A stretch of DNA of 64,000 nt from Gammaproteobacteria bacterium (lineage in GTDB: Bacteria > Pseudomonadota > Gammaproteobacteria > JAPPPA01): the NCBI GenBank assembly GCA_030425645.1, contig JAUHZK010000008.1, forward strand, positions 1-64,000, read 5' to 3'. Below are positions 46,039 to 55,873 of the stretch, one piece after another (the stretch's first letter is position 1; each line of letters starts with the position of its first letter). Made by a program: the position numbers and the translations under genes. Below the pieces are notes generated by a model. The model was not told the origin of the DNA. It did no database searches and saw nothing but the letters and a program-made list of their open reading frames with translations.

Positions 46039-46347
46039 TTAGTCGTCGCTGGATTTACGCCTACGGGTTCTTTTCTTAGGCTCAGCTTCTGCTTCTTGAT
46101 CGTCAGCTTCATCACCAGCAAAGCGTTTAAAGCCCTTCATAAAGGCTTTTTGCAAACCTTCTGCGGTTTGAATCGAAACCGGGACCATTTGCTTCATTAA
46201 CGTTAGCGGCTCAAAGCCTTCAACACCCGCCGCCATTTTTTCGCGGATGTACTGGATCATGTCGTCTTGCAAACCAGCAATATCGGGCAAACCGATAAGG
46301 GTGCGCACTTCTTCTGGCTTAACTTTAATGTCGATACGAATTTTCAC
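46039..46347 (-). CDS. DUF6489-like small protein
   Basis: 102 residues. It begins 'MKIRIDIKVKPEEVRTLIGLPDIAGLQDDMIQYIREKM', then a helical region, and ends with an acidic then basic tail (QEAEAEPKKRTRRRKSS). This fits the DUF6489 family of small proteobacterial proteins of unknown function. No membrane segment or signal is present. It is convergent with the AlgP-like gene, with which it shares the terminator, and lies downstream of purC on the same strand. Confidence 0.75.
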   Translation of the reverse strand: MKIRIDIKVKPEEVRTLIGLPDIAGLQDDMIQYIREKMAAGVEGFEPLTLMKQMVPVSIQTAEGLQKAFMKGFKRFAGDEADDQEAEAEPKKRTRRRKSSDD

Positions 46348-46419
46348 GCGTCGTCTCCGCTTGCAATGAAATCCAGCCTACACGCATCTGCCATAAGGTC
46401 AAGCGCGACTCAGAACGAT

Positions 46420-47307
46420 TTAAGCTTCCGTTAGCAGGCGCTGAGCCTGCCGGTAGCGGTCAGCACTCTGCTGCAAAATATCGGCTGGCAGCTCTGGGCC
46501 TGGAGCGGTTTTATCCCAATCCAAGGTTTCCAGATAGTCGCGAACAAACTGTTTATCAAAGCTAGGGGGATTTTGCCCAGGCGACCACTCATTCAACGGC
46601 CAGAAACGCGATGAGTCAGGGGTCAGCGCCTCATCAATCAAAATAATTTCGCCGCTTTCATCCAAGCCAAACTCAAATTTGGTGTCAGCAATAATAATGC
46701 CGCGCTCACGCGCAAAGGCGGCAGCATCTTTATAAATTTCTAAACTGAGATCACGCACCCGATTGGCAATATCTTCGCCCAATACTTGCTGCGCTTTCTC
46801 AAAGCTGATGTTTTCGTCGTGGTCGCCCACCTCGGCCTTAGTAGACGGCGTAAACAAGGGCTCGGGTAGCTGCTGTGCCATTTGCAGGCCTTCAGGAAGC
46901 TGAATACCGCAAACCGCACCCGTCTGCTGATAATCCTTCCAGCCAGAGCCAATAATATAACCACGCACAATGGCTTCTACTGGCAGCGCATTTAGACGCC
47001 GCACAATCATCCAACGATCGCCAATCGCTTCGCGCTCGGCCGGATCTTTGACCACGTCTTCTAGCGGCATATCCACCAAGTGATTTTTCACTAGGTGTTC
47101 GGTGCGCTTAAACCAAAAACGCGCCACTTGTGTCAGCACCTCGCCCTTACCCGCAATAGGGTCCGGCAACACCACGTCAAACGCAGAAAGACGATCGCTG
47201 GTAATAATGAGCAGGTGCTGCTCATCAATTGCATAAACGTCACGGACTTTGCCGCGATGGACTAGCTCTAAACCGCTGAGGTTGGTTTCGAATAACGCTT
47301 GGGTCAT
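46420..47307 (-). CDS. purC: SAICAR synthetase (phosphoribosylaminoimidazole-succinocarboxamide synthase)
   Basis: 295 residues, the longer, eukaryote-like form rather than the ~237-residue E. coli enzyme. Joins CAIR and aspartate in purine synthesis. Signature regions are 'VHRGKVRDVYAI', 'SDRLSAFDVVLPDPIAGKG', 'VEAIVRGYIIGSGWKDYQ' and 'FEFGLDESGEIILIDEALTPDSSRFW'. It stands alone and is divergent from the BrkB-type gene. Confidence 0.96.
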   Translation of the reverse strand: MTQALFETNLSGLELVHRGKVRDVYAIDEQHLLIITSDRLSAFDVVLPDPIAGKGEVLTQVARFWFKRTEHLVKNHLVDMPLEDVVKDPAEREAIGDRWMIVRRLNALPVEAIVRGYIIGSGWKDYQQTGAVCGIQLPEGLQMAQQLPEPLFTPSTKAEVGDHDENISFEKAQQVLGEDIANRVRDLSLEIYKDAAAFARERGIIIADTKFEFGLDESGEIILIDEALTPDSSRFWPLNEWSPGQNPPSFDKQFVRDYLETLDWDKTAPGPELPADILQQSADRYRQAQRLLTEA

Positions 47308-47421
47308 GAGGGGGCCTGAGTAAAGCTTTTAACTGGGCTGATTAATGAGGTGCGGATGTTGCCAGCCCTGCCGCGCTACCGCAAGCGCCCACCGCGGTTT
47401 ATAGGGCGTTATACTGCCGCT

Positions 47422-48798
47422 ATGATTAAATCAATGGTTGAAACCAGCAGTCGCTGGTTATGGGAAACAAGAGCCGACCAACTGCCAGCTTGGCAGGCAG
47501 GTTTGCTACATTTTTGCCGCCTACTCTACGCGGGCATCCGCGACCTCATCGAAGGTGACCTCAATTTACGCGCCATGAGCTTGGTATATACCAGCTTACT
47601 GTCGCTGGTACCGATGCTAGCGCTAAGCTTTTCGGTACTGAAGGCGTTTAACGTACATAACCAAGTAGAGCCGTTCTTGCTGTCGCTGGTGGCACCGCTG
47701 GGTGACAAAGCGCCCGCCTTGGTGGAGCAACTGATTGGTTTTGTGAGTAACGTTAAAGTTGGTGTACTTGGCGGCGTAGGTTTAGGCCTATTGTTGTTTA
47801 CCGTTATTTCACTGCTGCAAAAGACTGCGTTCGCCTTTGACTATATTTGGAAGGTGTCACCAACCGCCCGCTTAGCCAAGCGCTTCAGCGGCTACTTTGG
47901 CGTTATCACACTCGGCCCGGTGATTATCTTTACCGCGATCGGTTCGATTACAGACTTTGCCAAATCAGGCGCATTCTCCGAATGGCAAGCCATTGAACCA
48001 TTCGGAACCCTGCTATGGATGGCCGGCATCGCCATTCCTTACCTACTGATGTGGGCCGCCTTCGCCGCTATTTATACCTATGTTCCCAATACCAAGGTGA
48101 AGTTAATTCCGGCACTCTCTGGCGCCGCCGTAGCTGCGGTTTTATGGGAATCCTCAGGGTCCATTTTTGCCGCCTTTGTCACCACCTCACGCAACTATGA
48201 CGTGATTTATTCCGGTTTTGCGGCCGGTATTTTGTTTCTTATTTGGATCTACCTTGGCTGGATGATTTTGTTACTCGGTGCGGCGTTCTCATTCTATGTT
48301 CAAAACCCACAATACCTGCGCTATCGCAAGCCGCCCGAAAAACTCAGCGGCTGGCAAAAAGAACGTGTGGGGTTAGCCTTGATGACGCTAGTCGCGCGCC
48401 GGCACCACAAAGGTCAAACTCCTTGGACTACTGACGCCCTAGCTCGCCATATGGGTTTGCCACGACTACCGGTTGAGTCCCTACTCAGGCAATTCAAACA
48501 TCGCGGCATGCTTTCTAATACCAATGACTTTCCAGCTCGCTGGTTGTTGAACAGCGACCCAGCCAAAATGCCAGTAATGGATATTCTGTGGGCTATTCGC
48601 CGTCACGGCGAAGACAACCTGCCGTTGTCGCCACAACATGATTTAGACGTAGTCGACCAAACATTGGAGTCTTTAGAAGGCCAGCTACAGCAAATCTTAG
48701 CGCAGCAAATGCTAGAGGATCTGGTGCAAGAGCCTGAGTTAAGCGCGCCTACTGCACCCGAGAAGAAGCGCTCGCGGCGTTGGAAGCGAGCGCGCTAG
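47422..48798 (+). CDS. YihY/BrkB-family inner-membrane protein
   Basis: 458 residues from the ATG at 47422. The open frame continues 24 codons upstream, but a -10-like TATACT just before 47422 and the non-conserved upstream part favour this start. Six hydrophobic segments include the family's 'RAMSLVYTSLLSLVPMLALSF' and 'YDVIYSGFAAGILFLIWIYLGWMILLLGAAFSFYVQ'. The C-terminal 150 residues are a cytoplasmic domain with a winged-helix-like 'TTDALARHMGLPRLPVESLLRQFKHRGML'. The old 'tRNA-processing ribonuclease BN' name for this family is wrong; function unknown. The last 50 bases overlap convergent hslO. Confidence 0.88.
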   Translation: MIKSMVETSSRWLWETRADQLPAWQAGLLHFCRLLYAGIRDLIEGDLNLRAMSLVYTSLLSLVPMLALSFSVLKAFNVHNQVEPFLLSLVAPLGDKAPALVEQLIGFVSNVKVGVLGGVGLGLLLFTVISLLQKTAFAFDYIWKVSPTARLAKRFSGYFGVITLGPVIIFTAIGSITDFAKSGAFSEWQAIEPFGTLLWMAGIAIPYLLMWAAFAAIYTYVPNTKVKLIPALSGAAVAAVLWESSGSIFAAFVTTSRNYDVIYSGFAAGILFLIWIYLGWMILLLGAAFSFYVQNPQYLRYRKPPEKLSGWQKERVGLALMTLVARRHHKGQTPWTTDALARHMGLPRLPVESLLRQFKHRGMLSNTNDFPARWLLNSDPAKMPVMDILWAIRRHGEDNLPLSPQHDLDVVDQTLESLEGQLQQILAQQMLEDLVQEPELSAPTAPEKKRSRRWKRAR

Positions 48799-49624
48799 CC
48801 AAATCAACGGCGTCATAAGCGAACTGCTTGGCACAGAATTCACAGGTCACTTCGACTTGGCCGGTTTCCGCTACCAGCGCATCTAGTTCTGCACGGTCAA
48901 CCTGTTTAAGCATCGCCTCCACTCGGTCAGCACAACCAACACAGTTAAAGAAGGCGCTATGCGGTTCGTAAACGCGCACGGTTTCCTCGTGGAACAGCCG
49001 GTTTACAATTTCTGCGGCTTCTAACGACAAAGCCTCTTCTGCGGTTAGCGTTTCTGCCAACTGGCAAACGCGATCCCAGCCGTCAGCATCATCACTGTTT
49101 TCATTAGGCAACTTCTGCAGCAACAGGCCAAAACATTGCTCAGCCTTTGAGAACAATATGAGCTTGGTATCCAATTGTTCAGATTGTCCAAAATAAGCCT
49201 CTATCATGGCGGCCACGCTTGGATACTGCGTGTCAATCACACCCTGCCAGGGCTGCGCATGCTTGTCGGCTTGAATATTAATCAGCGTGCGGCCCTTGCC
49301 AGTTAACTCTGCAAAACTCGCCGCCGCCGGCAAATCACCGTCATAGCGGGCCATGCCACGCAAACCGTAACTATTGGTACTTTGCGCCAATAGCAGCCGC
49401 AAAGCGCCCTGACCTTGCACTTGCAAGGTCAGGCGGCCGTCATACTTGATAGTTGATGACATTAGGGCGCTGGCACATAAGGCCTGCCCTAAGAGGCTCT
49501 GAATAGCCTCTGGGTACTGTGCATGTTCACTGGTTTTCTGAAAAACGTCTTGGAGCTGAACCAAGGCGCCCCGGACTGCTAGCTCTTCAAATGTAAAGCG
49601 ATGTACCGCATCAACCAGTGCCAT
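48749..49624 (-). CDS. hslO: Redox-regulated chaperone Hsp33
   Basis: 291 residues. The N-terminal domain has 'ALLGQALCASALMSSTIKYDGRLTLQVQGQGALRLLLAQ' and 'LFGQSEQL'-like features of Hsp33. The C-terminal zinc switch has CEFC as the second pair. The first pair is CVGC, that is CxxC instead of the usual CxC. Hsp33 is activated by oxidation and holds unfolding proteins. The 3' end overlaps the convergent BrkB-type gene by 50 bases. Confidence 0.94.
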   Translation of the reverse strand: MALVDAVHRFTFEELAVRGALVQLQDVFQKTSEHAQYPEAIQSLLGQALCASALMSSTIKYDGRLTLQVQGQGALRLLLAQSTNSYGLRGMARYDGDLPAAASFAELTGKGRTLINIQADKHAQPWQGVIDTQYPSVAAMIEAYFGQSEQLDTKLILFSKAEQCFGLLLQKLPNENSDDADGWDRVCQLAETLTAEEALSLEAAEIVNRLFHEETVRVYEPHSAFFNCVGCADRVEAMLKQVDRAELDALVAETGQVEVTCEFCAKQFAYDAVDLASALASNAASASSRVQ

Positions 49625-49659
49625 TAATATCCTGCTATTTCGTAAAAGTTATGTTTAGT

Positions 49660-50103
49660 CTAGTTCACGGCTAGCAATTCAACGTCGAATACCAACGTTG
49701 CGCCACCCGGGATCAAGTTGCCAGCGCCGCGGTCGCCGTAACCTAGGTGAGATGGAATCACCAAGCGGCGCTTCTCGCCAACTTTCATGCCGGCAACGCC
49801 TTGGTCCCAACCCTGAATCACTCGGCCTGCGCCTAGTGGGAATGAAAACGGACGGCTACGGTCGAGCGAGCTATCAAATTTCTGTCCTTGGTTGTTTTCA
49901 GCGCTGCCGTCAAACAACCAACCGGTGTAATGCACCGTTACATTGCTGCCGGCGACTGCTTCGGCACCATCGCCTTCTGCCAAAGTCGTGCTTTGTAACT
50001 CTTTTGGAGCTTCAGTAGCGGCCGCTCCACCAGCAGCATCATCGCCGCTTTTGCCACAAGCCACAGCCATCATGGCTGCAAAAATAATCACCAATAAACG
50101 CAT
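49660..50103 (-). CDS. FKBP-type peptidyl-prolyl cis-trans isomerase, lipoprotein
   Basis: 147 residues from the ATG at 50101-50103; the upstream open frame is not conserved. The signal peptide ends in a probable lipobox AVAC (Cys16). The FKBP domain (about 45-147) has '[13 protein letters not shown]', '[48 protein letters not shown]' and ends '[11 protein letters not shown]', all typical. It assists proline isomerisation of envelope proteins. It stands alone between hslO and nadC. Confidence 0.94.
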   Translation of the reverse strand: MRLLVIIFAAMMAVACGKSGDDAAGGAAATEAPKELQSTTLAEGDGAEAVAGSNVTVHYTGWLFDGSAENNQGQKFDSSLDRSRPFSFPLGAGRVIQGWDQGVAGMKVGEKRRLVIPSHLGYGDRGAGNLIPGGATLVFDVELLAVN

Positions 50104-50391
50104 CGTATTCTCACTCGTTTTATTTTGTTTCAGCCCCTCATAGGCCCCGTGCTTAATCATGCCACGCATTACCAAACGGGTGAAGGCCACAGAGGCATAT
50201 ACTGAGCCAATTGCTGCTGCATTCTCTGGGACTTTGTTGCCTCAGACTAGTCAGCAGGCGATGTTACTCGGCAAAGCAACTCAATCAGGATCCATCTAGC
50301 AATACGATTATTCGCCTTCTGGCTTGGCTACGAGGCGCGATACGACTATCCTAGCGGGCATTCAACGCCAACCTATTAAAGCCCGAACAGA

Positions 50392-51399
50392 ATGACCGCA
50401 CCTGCCCTACCCCAAGATATTGAAACGGTTGTTGCCTTAGCCTTACAGGAAGACATCGGCGACGGCGATCTGACCGCAGAGCTACTGCCAGAGCAGGCTA
50501 TTGCCGAAGGCCAGGTTATTACGCGAGACGCTGCTGTATTTTGCGGCAAAGCTTGGTTTACGGCGGTTTTCACGCAACTTAGCGAAGAGATTCAAATTGA
50601 CTGGCAGGTAGAGGACGGCGACGACATACAACCTAATCAGGTGCTATGCCGTTTTCACGGCCCCGCCCGCGCCTTGGTAACCGGCGAACGAACGGCTTTA
50701 AATTTCTTACAAACACTGTCAGGCACCGCCACCACGGCGAACCGTTTTGCCAAGCGTATTAAAGGCACCCGCGCGACTGTGCGCGACACCCGCAAAACCC
50801 TGCCGGGCCTGCGCACCGCACAAAAATATGCGGTTGCCTGCGGCGGCTGCGCCAATCACCGTATGGGCTTATACGACGCCATTCTGATTAAAGAGAATCA
50901 CATCATGGCAGCCGGCAGCATTACGGCCGCTGTCCAACAAGCCAAAGCGGTGGCGGCAACACGCAGCCAAGCCACGGGCCGGCCGATCACGATTGAAGTA
51001 GAAGTCGAAAACATTGAAGAAATGGATGAAGCGGTATTAGCCGGCGCCGAATTGGTGTTGGTGGACAACTTCTCCATTCCGCTGCTCAACAAAGCCGCTG
51101 CAGCGAACAAAAAACACCGCATGATGAACCGCAGTCAAGCCTTGGTTGAGGCCAGCGGCGGTATTACTTGGGAAAACGCTCGTTCTATCGCTGACACCGG
51201 TGTCGACTATATTGCCGTTGGCACACTAACCAAGGACTTACAGTCGGTGGATTTGTCGATGCGCTTCAATGTCAGCGAAGAAGAACCGCAGGCGGCAAAC
51301 CCCAACCAAGTTGGCGACGGCACCGCCACCAGCGGCAACAGCATGGAGTCAGTGGCTGAGCTATTACGCTCTAAGAACGTTAAGAACGTTCAGCGCTAA
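50392..51399 (+). CDS. nadC: Nicotinate-nucleotide pyrophosphorylase (carboxylating)
   Basis: 335 residues. Converts quinolinate and PRPP to nicotinate mononucleotide in NAD synthesis. It has 'GERTALNFLQTLSGTATTA', 'VRDTRKTLPGLR', 'GGCANHRMGLYDAILIKENHI', 'IEVEVEN' and 'VDYIAVGTLTKDLQSVDLSMRF'. The family normally ends at that point; this protein has about 44 extra polar residues ending in KNVKNVQR. The last 20 bases overlap convergent epmA. Confidence 0.96.
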   Translation: MTAPALPQDIETVVALALQEDIGDGDLTAELLPEQAIAEGQVITRDAAVFCGKAWFTAVFTQLSEEIQIDWQVEDGDDIQPNQVLCRFHGPARALVTGERTALNFLQTLSGTATTANRFAKRIKGTRATVRDTRKTLPGLRTAQKYAVACGGCANHRMGLYDAILIKENHIMAAGSITAAVQQAKAVAATRSQATGRPITIEVEVENIEEMDEAVLAGAELVLVDNFSIPLLNKAAAANKKHRMMNRSQALVEASGGITWENARSIADTGVDYIAVGTLTKDLQSVDLSMRFNVSEEEPQAANPNQVGDGTATSGNSMESVAELLRSKNVKNVQR

Positions 51400-52339
51400 A
51401 ACTAAGCGCTCCGGCTAAGCGGTCTTGGCCCAACAGCAGCGCTACTAAGCGGTCAAAACCGACCGCGACACCGGCACAGTCTGGCAAGCCGCTTTCGAGG
51501 GCCGCCAAAAATTTCTCATCCAGGGTAACCGCAGGCTTATCGCTTGCATGCCGATCAAGATTGTCTTGCTGAAACCGCTGGCGCTGCTCATTCGCATTGG
51601 CCAACTCCACAAAACCGTTAGCCAACTCCACGCCCTGCCAAAACAATTCAAAACGTTCAGCCACATTCGGGTTATCGGCATCCAGTCGCGCCAATGACGC
51701 CTGCTCGGCGGGATAGTGATACACAAAACACAGCCCATCACGCCCCAACTGCGGCTGCAGCAACATTGAAAACGCTAGGTCTTGAAGCTCGGCCAATGTT
51801 AGTCCTGCCGGCACATCAATGGCCTCTGACGCTAGGGCATCCAACAAAGCCTGCTCGCTACTGCTATCAATACCAGCGTTGCTCCAGACCTGCGCCCAAG
51901 TTAACGACTGCTGTGGCAATTTTTGACCAAACAGCTGCTCCACCAACGATGCCACTTCCGCCATCAATTGCTGCATAGAGAAGCCCAAGCGGTACCACTC
52001 TAAAATCGTAAACTCGGGGTTATGCCAACGCCCGGCCTCACCGGCACGAAAAGCCGAGCAGAGCTGGTAGATATCGCCACTACCGGCCACCAATAGGCGT
52101 TTCATACAAAACTCTGGCGAGGTGTTTAAATAGCCCGCCTCTGCCTCATAGCCGCCGGCCGACAAATCAACCGCTATTGAATCGATGTGCGGGTCTGGAT
52201 TGCCGCTAGCTGCGACAATCGGAGTTTGCACCTCGCAAACTTCGCGCGCAGAAAAAAACGCCCGCGTTGCCGATAGCAACTGCGCGCGTTTTTTTAAGTC
52301 CGCCGTCGCAATTGACGGCTGCCAATTACGCTCGACCAA
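51380..52339 (-). CDS. epmA: EF-P--(R)-beta-lysine ligase
   Basis: 319 residues, a paralogue of the LysRS catalytic core without the anticodon-binding domain. It activates (R)-beta-lysine and joins it to Lys34 of EF-P. Class II motifs are '[17 protein letters not shown]', '[21 protein letters not shown]' and the C-terminal '[15 protein letters not shown]'. The likely start is TTG at 52337-52339, 14 bases inside the efp 3' end, so translation would be coupled to efp. Confidence 0.94.
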   Translation of the reverse strand: MVERNWQPSIATADLKKRAQLLSATRAFFSAREVCEVQTPIVAASGNPDPHIDSIAVDLSAGGYEAEAGYLNTSPEFCMKRLLVAGSGDIYQLCSAFRAGEAGRWHNPEFTILEWYRLGFSMQQLMAEVASLVEQLFGQKLPQQSLTWAQVWSNAGIDSSSEQALLDALASEAIDVPAGLTLAELQDLAFSMLLQPQLGRDGLCFVYHYPAEQASLARLDADNPNVAERFELFWQGVELANGFVELANANEQRQRFQQDNLDRHASDKPAVTLDEKFLAALESGLPDCAGVAVGFDRLVALLLGQDRLAGALSFSAERS

Positions 52340-52889
52340 GATATTCTTTGGTCTCGGTATTCACGCGGATTTCGTTACCAATTTCAATAAACAACGGCAC
52401 GTTGATTACCGCACCGGACTCCAAAGTGGCTGGCTTGCTGCCGCCTTGCGCGGTGTCGCCTTTCATACCCGGATCGGTCTCGGTCACTTTCAACACGGTT
52501 TGAGTCGGCGCATCCACCGACAAAATAGCGCCATTAAAGAAGGTAACGGTGCACTCGTCCTGCTCTTTAATCCACATCACGGCATCAGCCATCGCTGTTG
52601 CGTCAGCGCCATGCTGTTCAAACGTCGTGTTGTCCATGAAATACCAAGTATCACCATCGTTATAGAGGTATTGCAGGTCTGTCACGTGTACATCTGCCGC
52701 CTCTACGCTTTCGCCCGACTTAAAGGTGCGCTCAACAACACGACCAGTTTTTAGGTTACGCAATTTAACGCGGTTAAAAGCTTGGCCTTTACCCGGTTTT
52801 ACAATTTCGTTACCCACAATGCTTTGTGGATCGCCGTCTACCAGAAGTTTTAAGCCATTTTTAAATTGGTTGGTGCTGTAAGTAGCCAT
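52326..52889 (-). CDS. efp: Elongation factor P
   Basis: 187 residues from the ATG at 52887-52889; the longer open frame upstream is not EF-P. EF-P relieves ribosome stalling at proline runs. The modified lysine is Lys34 in 'VKPGKGQAF', the sequence used by the beta-lysylation pathway. The presence of epmA just downstream and epmB divergently upstream agrees. It ends '[15 protein letters not shown]'. Confidence 0.97.
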   Translation of the reverse strand: MATYSTNQFKNGLKLLVDGDPQSIVGNEIVKPGKGQAFNRVKLRNLKTGRVVERTFKSGESVEAADVHVTDLQYLYNDGDTWYFMDNTTFEQHGADATAMADAVMWIKEQDECTVTFFNGAILSVDAPTQTVLKVTETDPGMKGDTAQGGSKPATLESGAVINVPLFIEIGNEIRVNTETKEYLGRA

Positions 52890-52977
52890 AGGTATCAATG
52901 TGTAAATGCAATAGGATATAAAGAAAGGCTGTGCCTTTAGACGCGGCATGATAGCACGCAGAAACGGTAAATTTACT

Positions 52978-53994
52978 ATGCCCAGCAACGACATTACTGC
53001 TATCAGCAGCCACACTAGCGAGCCTTGGCAGCAGTCGCTGCAAGACGCCATTAAAGATCCGGCCGAGTTGCTGCAGCTACTTGGCCTGCCCTCCACTTTA
53101 CTGCCAGCGGCCAAGCTGGCGGCCAAGCAGTTCCCACTTAGGGTGCCGCGCGGCTTTGTAAACCGCATGCGCGTCGGCGATGTAGACGATCCGTTACTAA
53201 AGCAGGTGCTGCCGCTTGGTGCCGAACTGATTGCTGAGGATGGCTATAGCCATGACCCGGTCGGCGACTCCCTCGCCAAAGCAGAGGCGGGAGTCATTCA
53301 CAAATACCACCAGCGCGCCTTACTTATTAGCACTGGCGCCTGCGCCATTCATTGTCGCTACTGCTTTCGCCGCCACTTTCCCTATGCAGAGGAAATGGCC
53401 GCCAAGAACCGCTGGCAGCATAGTCTGGAGTGGTTAGCAGAGAACCCGAAAATCAATGAAGTGATTCTCAGTGGCGGCGACCCCTTATCCCTGAGCGACG
53501 CCAAGCTGAAACCACTAATGAACGGCCTTGCGCAAAACCCTAATGTGGACACCTTACGTATCCATAGCCGCCAACCTATCGTACTACCTGAACGCATTAC
53601 CGAAGAGTTGATCCAGACCCTAAAACTGGCAAACAAGAAAATTGTCTTGGTTATTCATGCCAACCACGCCAACGAAATTGACCCTAGCGTGAGCAAGGCA
53701 CTGCTGACATTGCATGCGGCGGACATCCAGCTACTAAACCAAGCGGTTTTATTACGCGGCATTAACGACAGCGCAGAAGCACAAGCTGAGCTGAGCCGAA
53801 AACTGTTCGCAAATCATGTTTTGCCGTACTATCTGCATTTACTGGATGCGGTACAAGGCGCTGCGCACTTTGATATGGAGACTAGCCAAGCGCTGGCTAT
53901 CCATAAATCACTGAGTGCGCTGCTGCCGGGTTATTTAGTACCGCGATTAGTAAAAGAAATAGCCGGCGAGCCAAATAAAACGCTCGTCAGCTAA
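52978..53994 (+). CDS. epmB: EF-P beta-lysylation protein EpmB (lysine 2,3-aminomutase-like)
   Basis: 338 residues from the ATG at 52978; a further in-frame start lies 10 codons upstream. Radical SAM protein that makes (R)-beta-lysine for EpmA. The cluster motif is '[17 protein letters not shown]' (CxxxCxxC), followed by '[14 protein letters not shown]' and '[15 protein letters not shown]'. The PLP-binding lysine is expected further on. Divergent from efp with 88 bases between, which carry the small palindrome AAAGGCTGTGCCTTT (52924-52938). Confidence 0.95.
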   Translation: MPSNDITAISSHTSEPWQQSLQDAIKDPAELLQLLGLPSTLLPAAKLAAKQFPLRVPRGFVNRMRVGDVDDPLLKQVLPLGAELIAEDGYSHDPVGDSLAKAEAGVIHKYHQRALLISTGACAIHCRYCFRRHFPYAEEMAAKNRWQHSLEWLAENPKINEVILSGGDPLSLSDAKLKPLMNGLAQNPNVDTLRIHSRQPIVLPERITEELIQTLKLANKKIVLVIHANHANEIDPSVSKALLTLHAADIQLLNQAVLLRGINDSAEAQAELSRKLFANHVLPYYLHLLDAVQGAAHFDMETSQALAIHKSLSALLPGYLVPRLVKEIAGEPNKTLVS

Positions 53995-54092
53995 ATGCGA
54001 CCTTTTATCTAATCGCTCGTTCAAAAAACAAGCTGTTAGACTATAGTTCGCAAATAGGGGTATTAGGCAGGCCAGTTAATGGCCATGGGGTC

Positions 54093-55838
54093 ATGAAAGA
54101 AGTCAAAGACATCAGGCTCGTCGTTGTCGACGAAAAGCCAGAATCGGCTGAATCGATTTCACGCATTATGCGTGATGCCGGTCAACTGATGCCTGTGCAA
54201 TGGGCCAACAGCCCGCTACGTCTTGAGAACTTAATCAACGACGCCAGCACACCCGTAGTACTCGCCAATGCCTCATTGCCTTGGTATCCCTTTGATCAGA
54301 TCTGCCAAACCACCCAGCAATATGGCCTCGTCACAATTGCGTTAGGGGCGACTCCGGATACCAGTTTAGAGTTACGCGTGTTACGCCAAGGCGCGATCTG
54401 CTTAGCTAACCCAGAACACCCGGCACTACTGGAACAGCAAGTGCAGCTAGCACTCCAGCTCTGCGGTCTGAAAAACGAAATTCAGCGCAAGCAGTCGCAA
54501 CTCGACTCGCTAGATACCCGCTGCGATGCACTACTAGATACCGCTGCCGAACCCATTGCCTATACCAGCGAAGGCGTTATCACTAGTGCTAACAGCGCTT
54601 TCGCCACACTTGTTGGTGCCGACAATAGCGCCGACCTCAGCGGCCGCTTAATTAGTGACTTTATCGCCGCCGAGTCGCTTTACGACTTCAGCCGAGAGTT
54701 GCGTCGTTTAATGCGTGACGAAAGCAACCACGTGCAGATGGATAACGCCCTTATCGCCAGCCTGCAGGGCCATAACTCCAGTGCCATTGTGTTTATGCAT
54801 AACGTCGAAATTAACGGTGAGCACAGCATCCAAATTTTGATTCGCGAACAGGCAGCTGGCCAACAAGCCGCCAGCAGCACAGCAGCGACAAGCACTCGCC
54901 AGCAGCGCGGCTTTGAAAAAGCACTGCCTAACAAGATAAAAACTACTCCTGACGCGCTGCCAAGTTTGGCTATTGTGCATGACCAAAGCAGCTATGAGCC
55001 GGCTGAGCCAGTACCGCTTAAAGCACCTCTGGACCGAAACAATATCAACGGCATGATGGCGCGGCTCAGCGCCTGGGAAGCACAAACAGGAGGCCCTGCC
55101 AGCAAGAGCATTAGCGACTCCGCTAACGACGCTTATTCTGTAGAAGCCTTGCCGCAACTATTACAAAAGCAATCCGCGCGAGTAGAAGCACAACCACTGT
55201 TGTCGCTACATTCAGACAACAACATGGTACTGACGCGAATCAAAAGTGACGATCGCCTAATGCCGATCTCACAAATGCTGGTACAACCGCTAGACGGCGA
55301 AAGTGCAACCTGGCTGTTAGAACAAGCCAACCAGCTAGCTCTACCCGAACAGTGGGTTCTAGCACCAGTAAGCCAGGGGCTAATCAGCGCCAGTTGTATT
55401 GAGCAGCTACAAACCCTAAACGCCAGCAAACAGCTCGTCTTAGGCCTATCGGAAGAAGCCCTCCATAACGACTTCCACGGCAGCAACCAATTTTTGTTAC
55501 AACTGCAAAAAATCGGTATGAAGGCGGCACTCTGGTCAAACAGCCCTGCCAGCGTATTAGCAGATTGCCTAAGTGACCTTGCCAACAGCGTTCGTAGCGG
55601 CATTCACTGCGTCGTCCTCGACGCTAGTCATTCGCCAACGCTCAGCCAAGAGCAAGCTGATTCCAGCTGGTCGCGACTACTATCGCTTTGCCATAGCAAC
55701 AATATTGCCTTGATTGTGCAACGGCCTGAAGACGAAGCCAGCTTACAAACTTGGTGGCGCTTAGGTATCGGCTGGTGCATGACCGAAAGCCAAGTAACGA
55801 TCAACAAATTCCAACAAACTGGCACGACCGCCAAATAA
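54093..55838 (+). CDS. FimX-like protein: receiver-like, PAS and degenerate EAL, no GGDEF
   Basis: 581 residues. Residues 5-125 look like the receiver-like domain of Pseudomonas FimX ('IRLVVVDEKPESAESISRIMRDAG'), without the usual phosphoacceptor pattern. Residues 140-255 are a PAS domain ('RCDALLDTAAEPIAYTSEGVITSANSAFATLVG'). A low-complexity linker (about 260-365) replaces GGDEF. Residues 370-570 follow the EAL scaffold ('AQPLLSLHSDNNMVLTRI', 'LMPISQMLVQPLDGESATWLLEQAN') but lack the EAL motif and most metal ligands. I infer a non-catalytic c-di-GMP receptor or scaffold for type IV pilus or surface behaviour, as FimX is. It lies downstream of epmB with a terminator after it. Confidence 0.8.
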   Translation: MKEVKDIRLVVVDEKPESAESISRIMRDAGQLMPVQWANSPLRLENLINDASTPVVLANASLPWYPFDQICQTTQQYGLVTIALGATPDTSLELRVLRQGAICLANPEHPALLEQQVQLALQLCGLKNEIQRKQSQLDSLDTRCDALLDTAAEPIAYTSEGVITSANSAFATLVGADNSADLSGRLISDFIAAESLYDFSRELRRLMRDESNHVQMDNALIASLQGHNSSAIVFMHNVEINGEHSIQILIREQAAGQQAASSTAATSTRQQRGFEKALPNKIKTTPDALPSLAIVHDQSSYEPAEPVPLKAPLDRNNINGMMARLSAWEAQTGGPASKSISDSANDAYSVEALPQLLQKQSARVEAQPLLSLHSDNNMVLTRIKSDDRLMPISQMLVQPLDGESATWLLEQANQLALPEQWVLAPVSQGLISASCIEQLQTLNASKQLVLGLSEEALHNDFHGSNQFLLQLQKIGMKAALWSNSPASVLADCLSDLANSVRSGIHCVVLDASHSPTLSQEQADSSWSRLLSLCHSNNIALIVQRPEDEASLQTWWRLGIGWCMTESQVTINKFQQTGTTAK

Positions 55839-55840
55839 TA

Positions 55841-55867
55841 AAAAAGCCCCTTAACGGGGCTTTTTTA
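55841..55867. terminator. Terminator between the FimX-like gene and htpX
   Basis: AAAAAAGCCCC-TTAA-CGGGGCTTTTTT, symmetrical, serving both convergent genes. Confidence 0.93.
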
Positions 55868-55873
55868 TGTCGC

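Noticed and set aside
49698-50018. 106-codon plus-strand frame opposite the FKBP gene
   Set aside because: It is antisense to a clear FKBP domain and has no family features.
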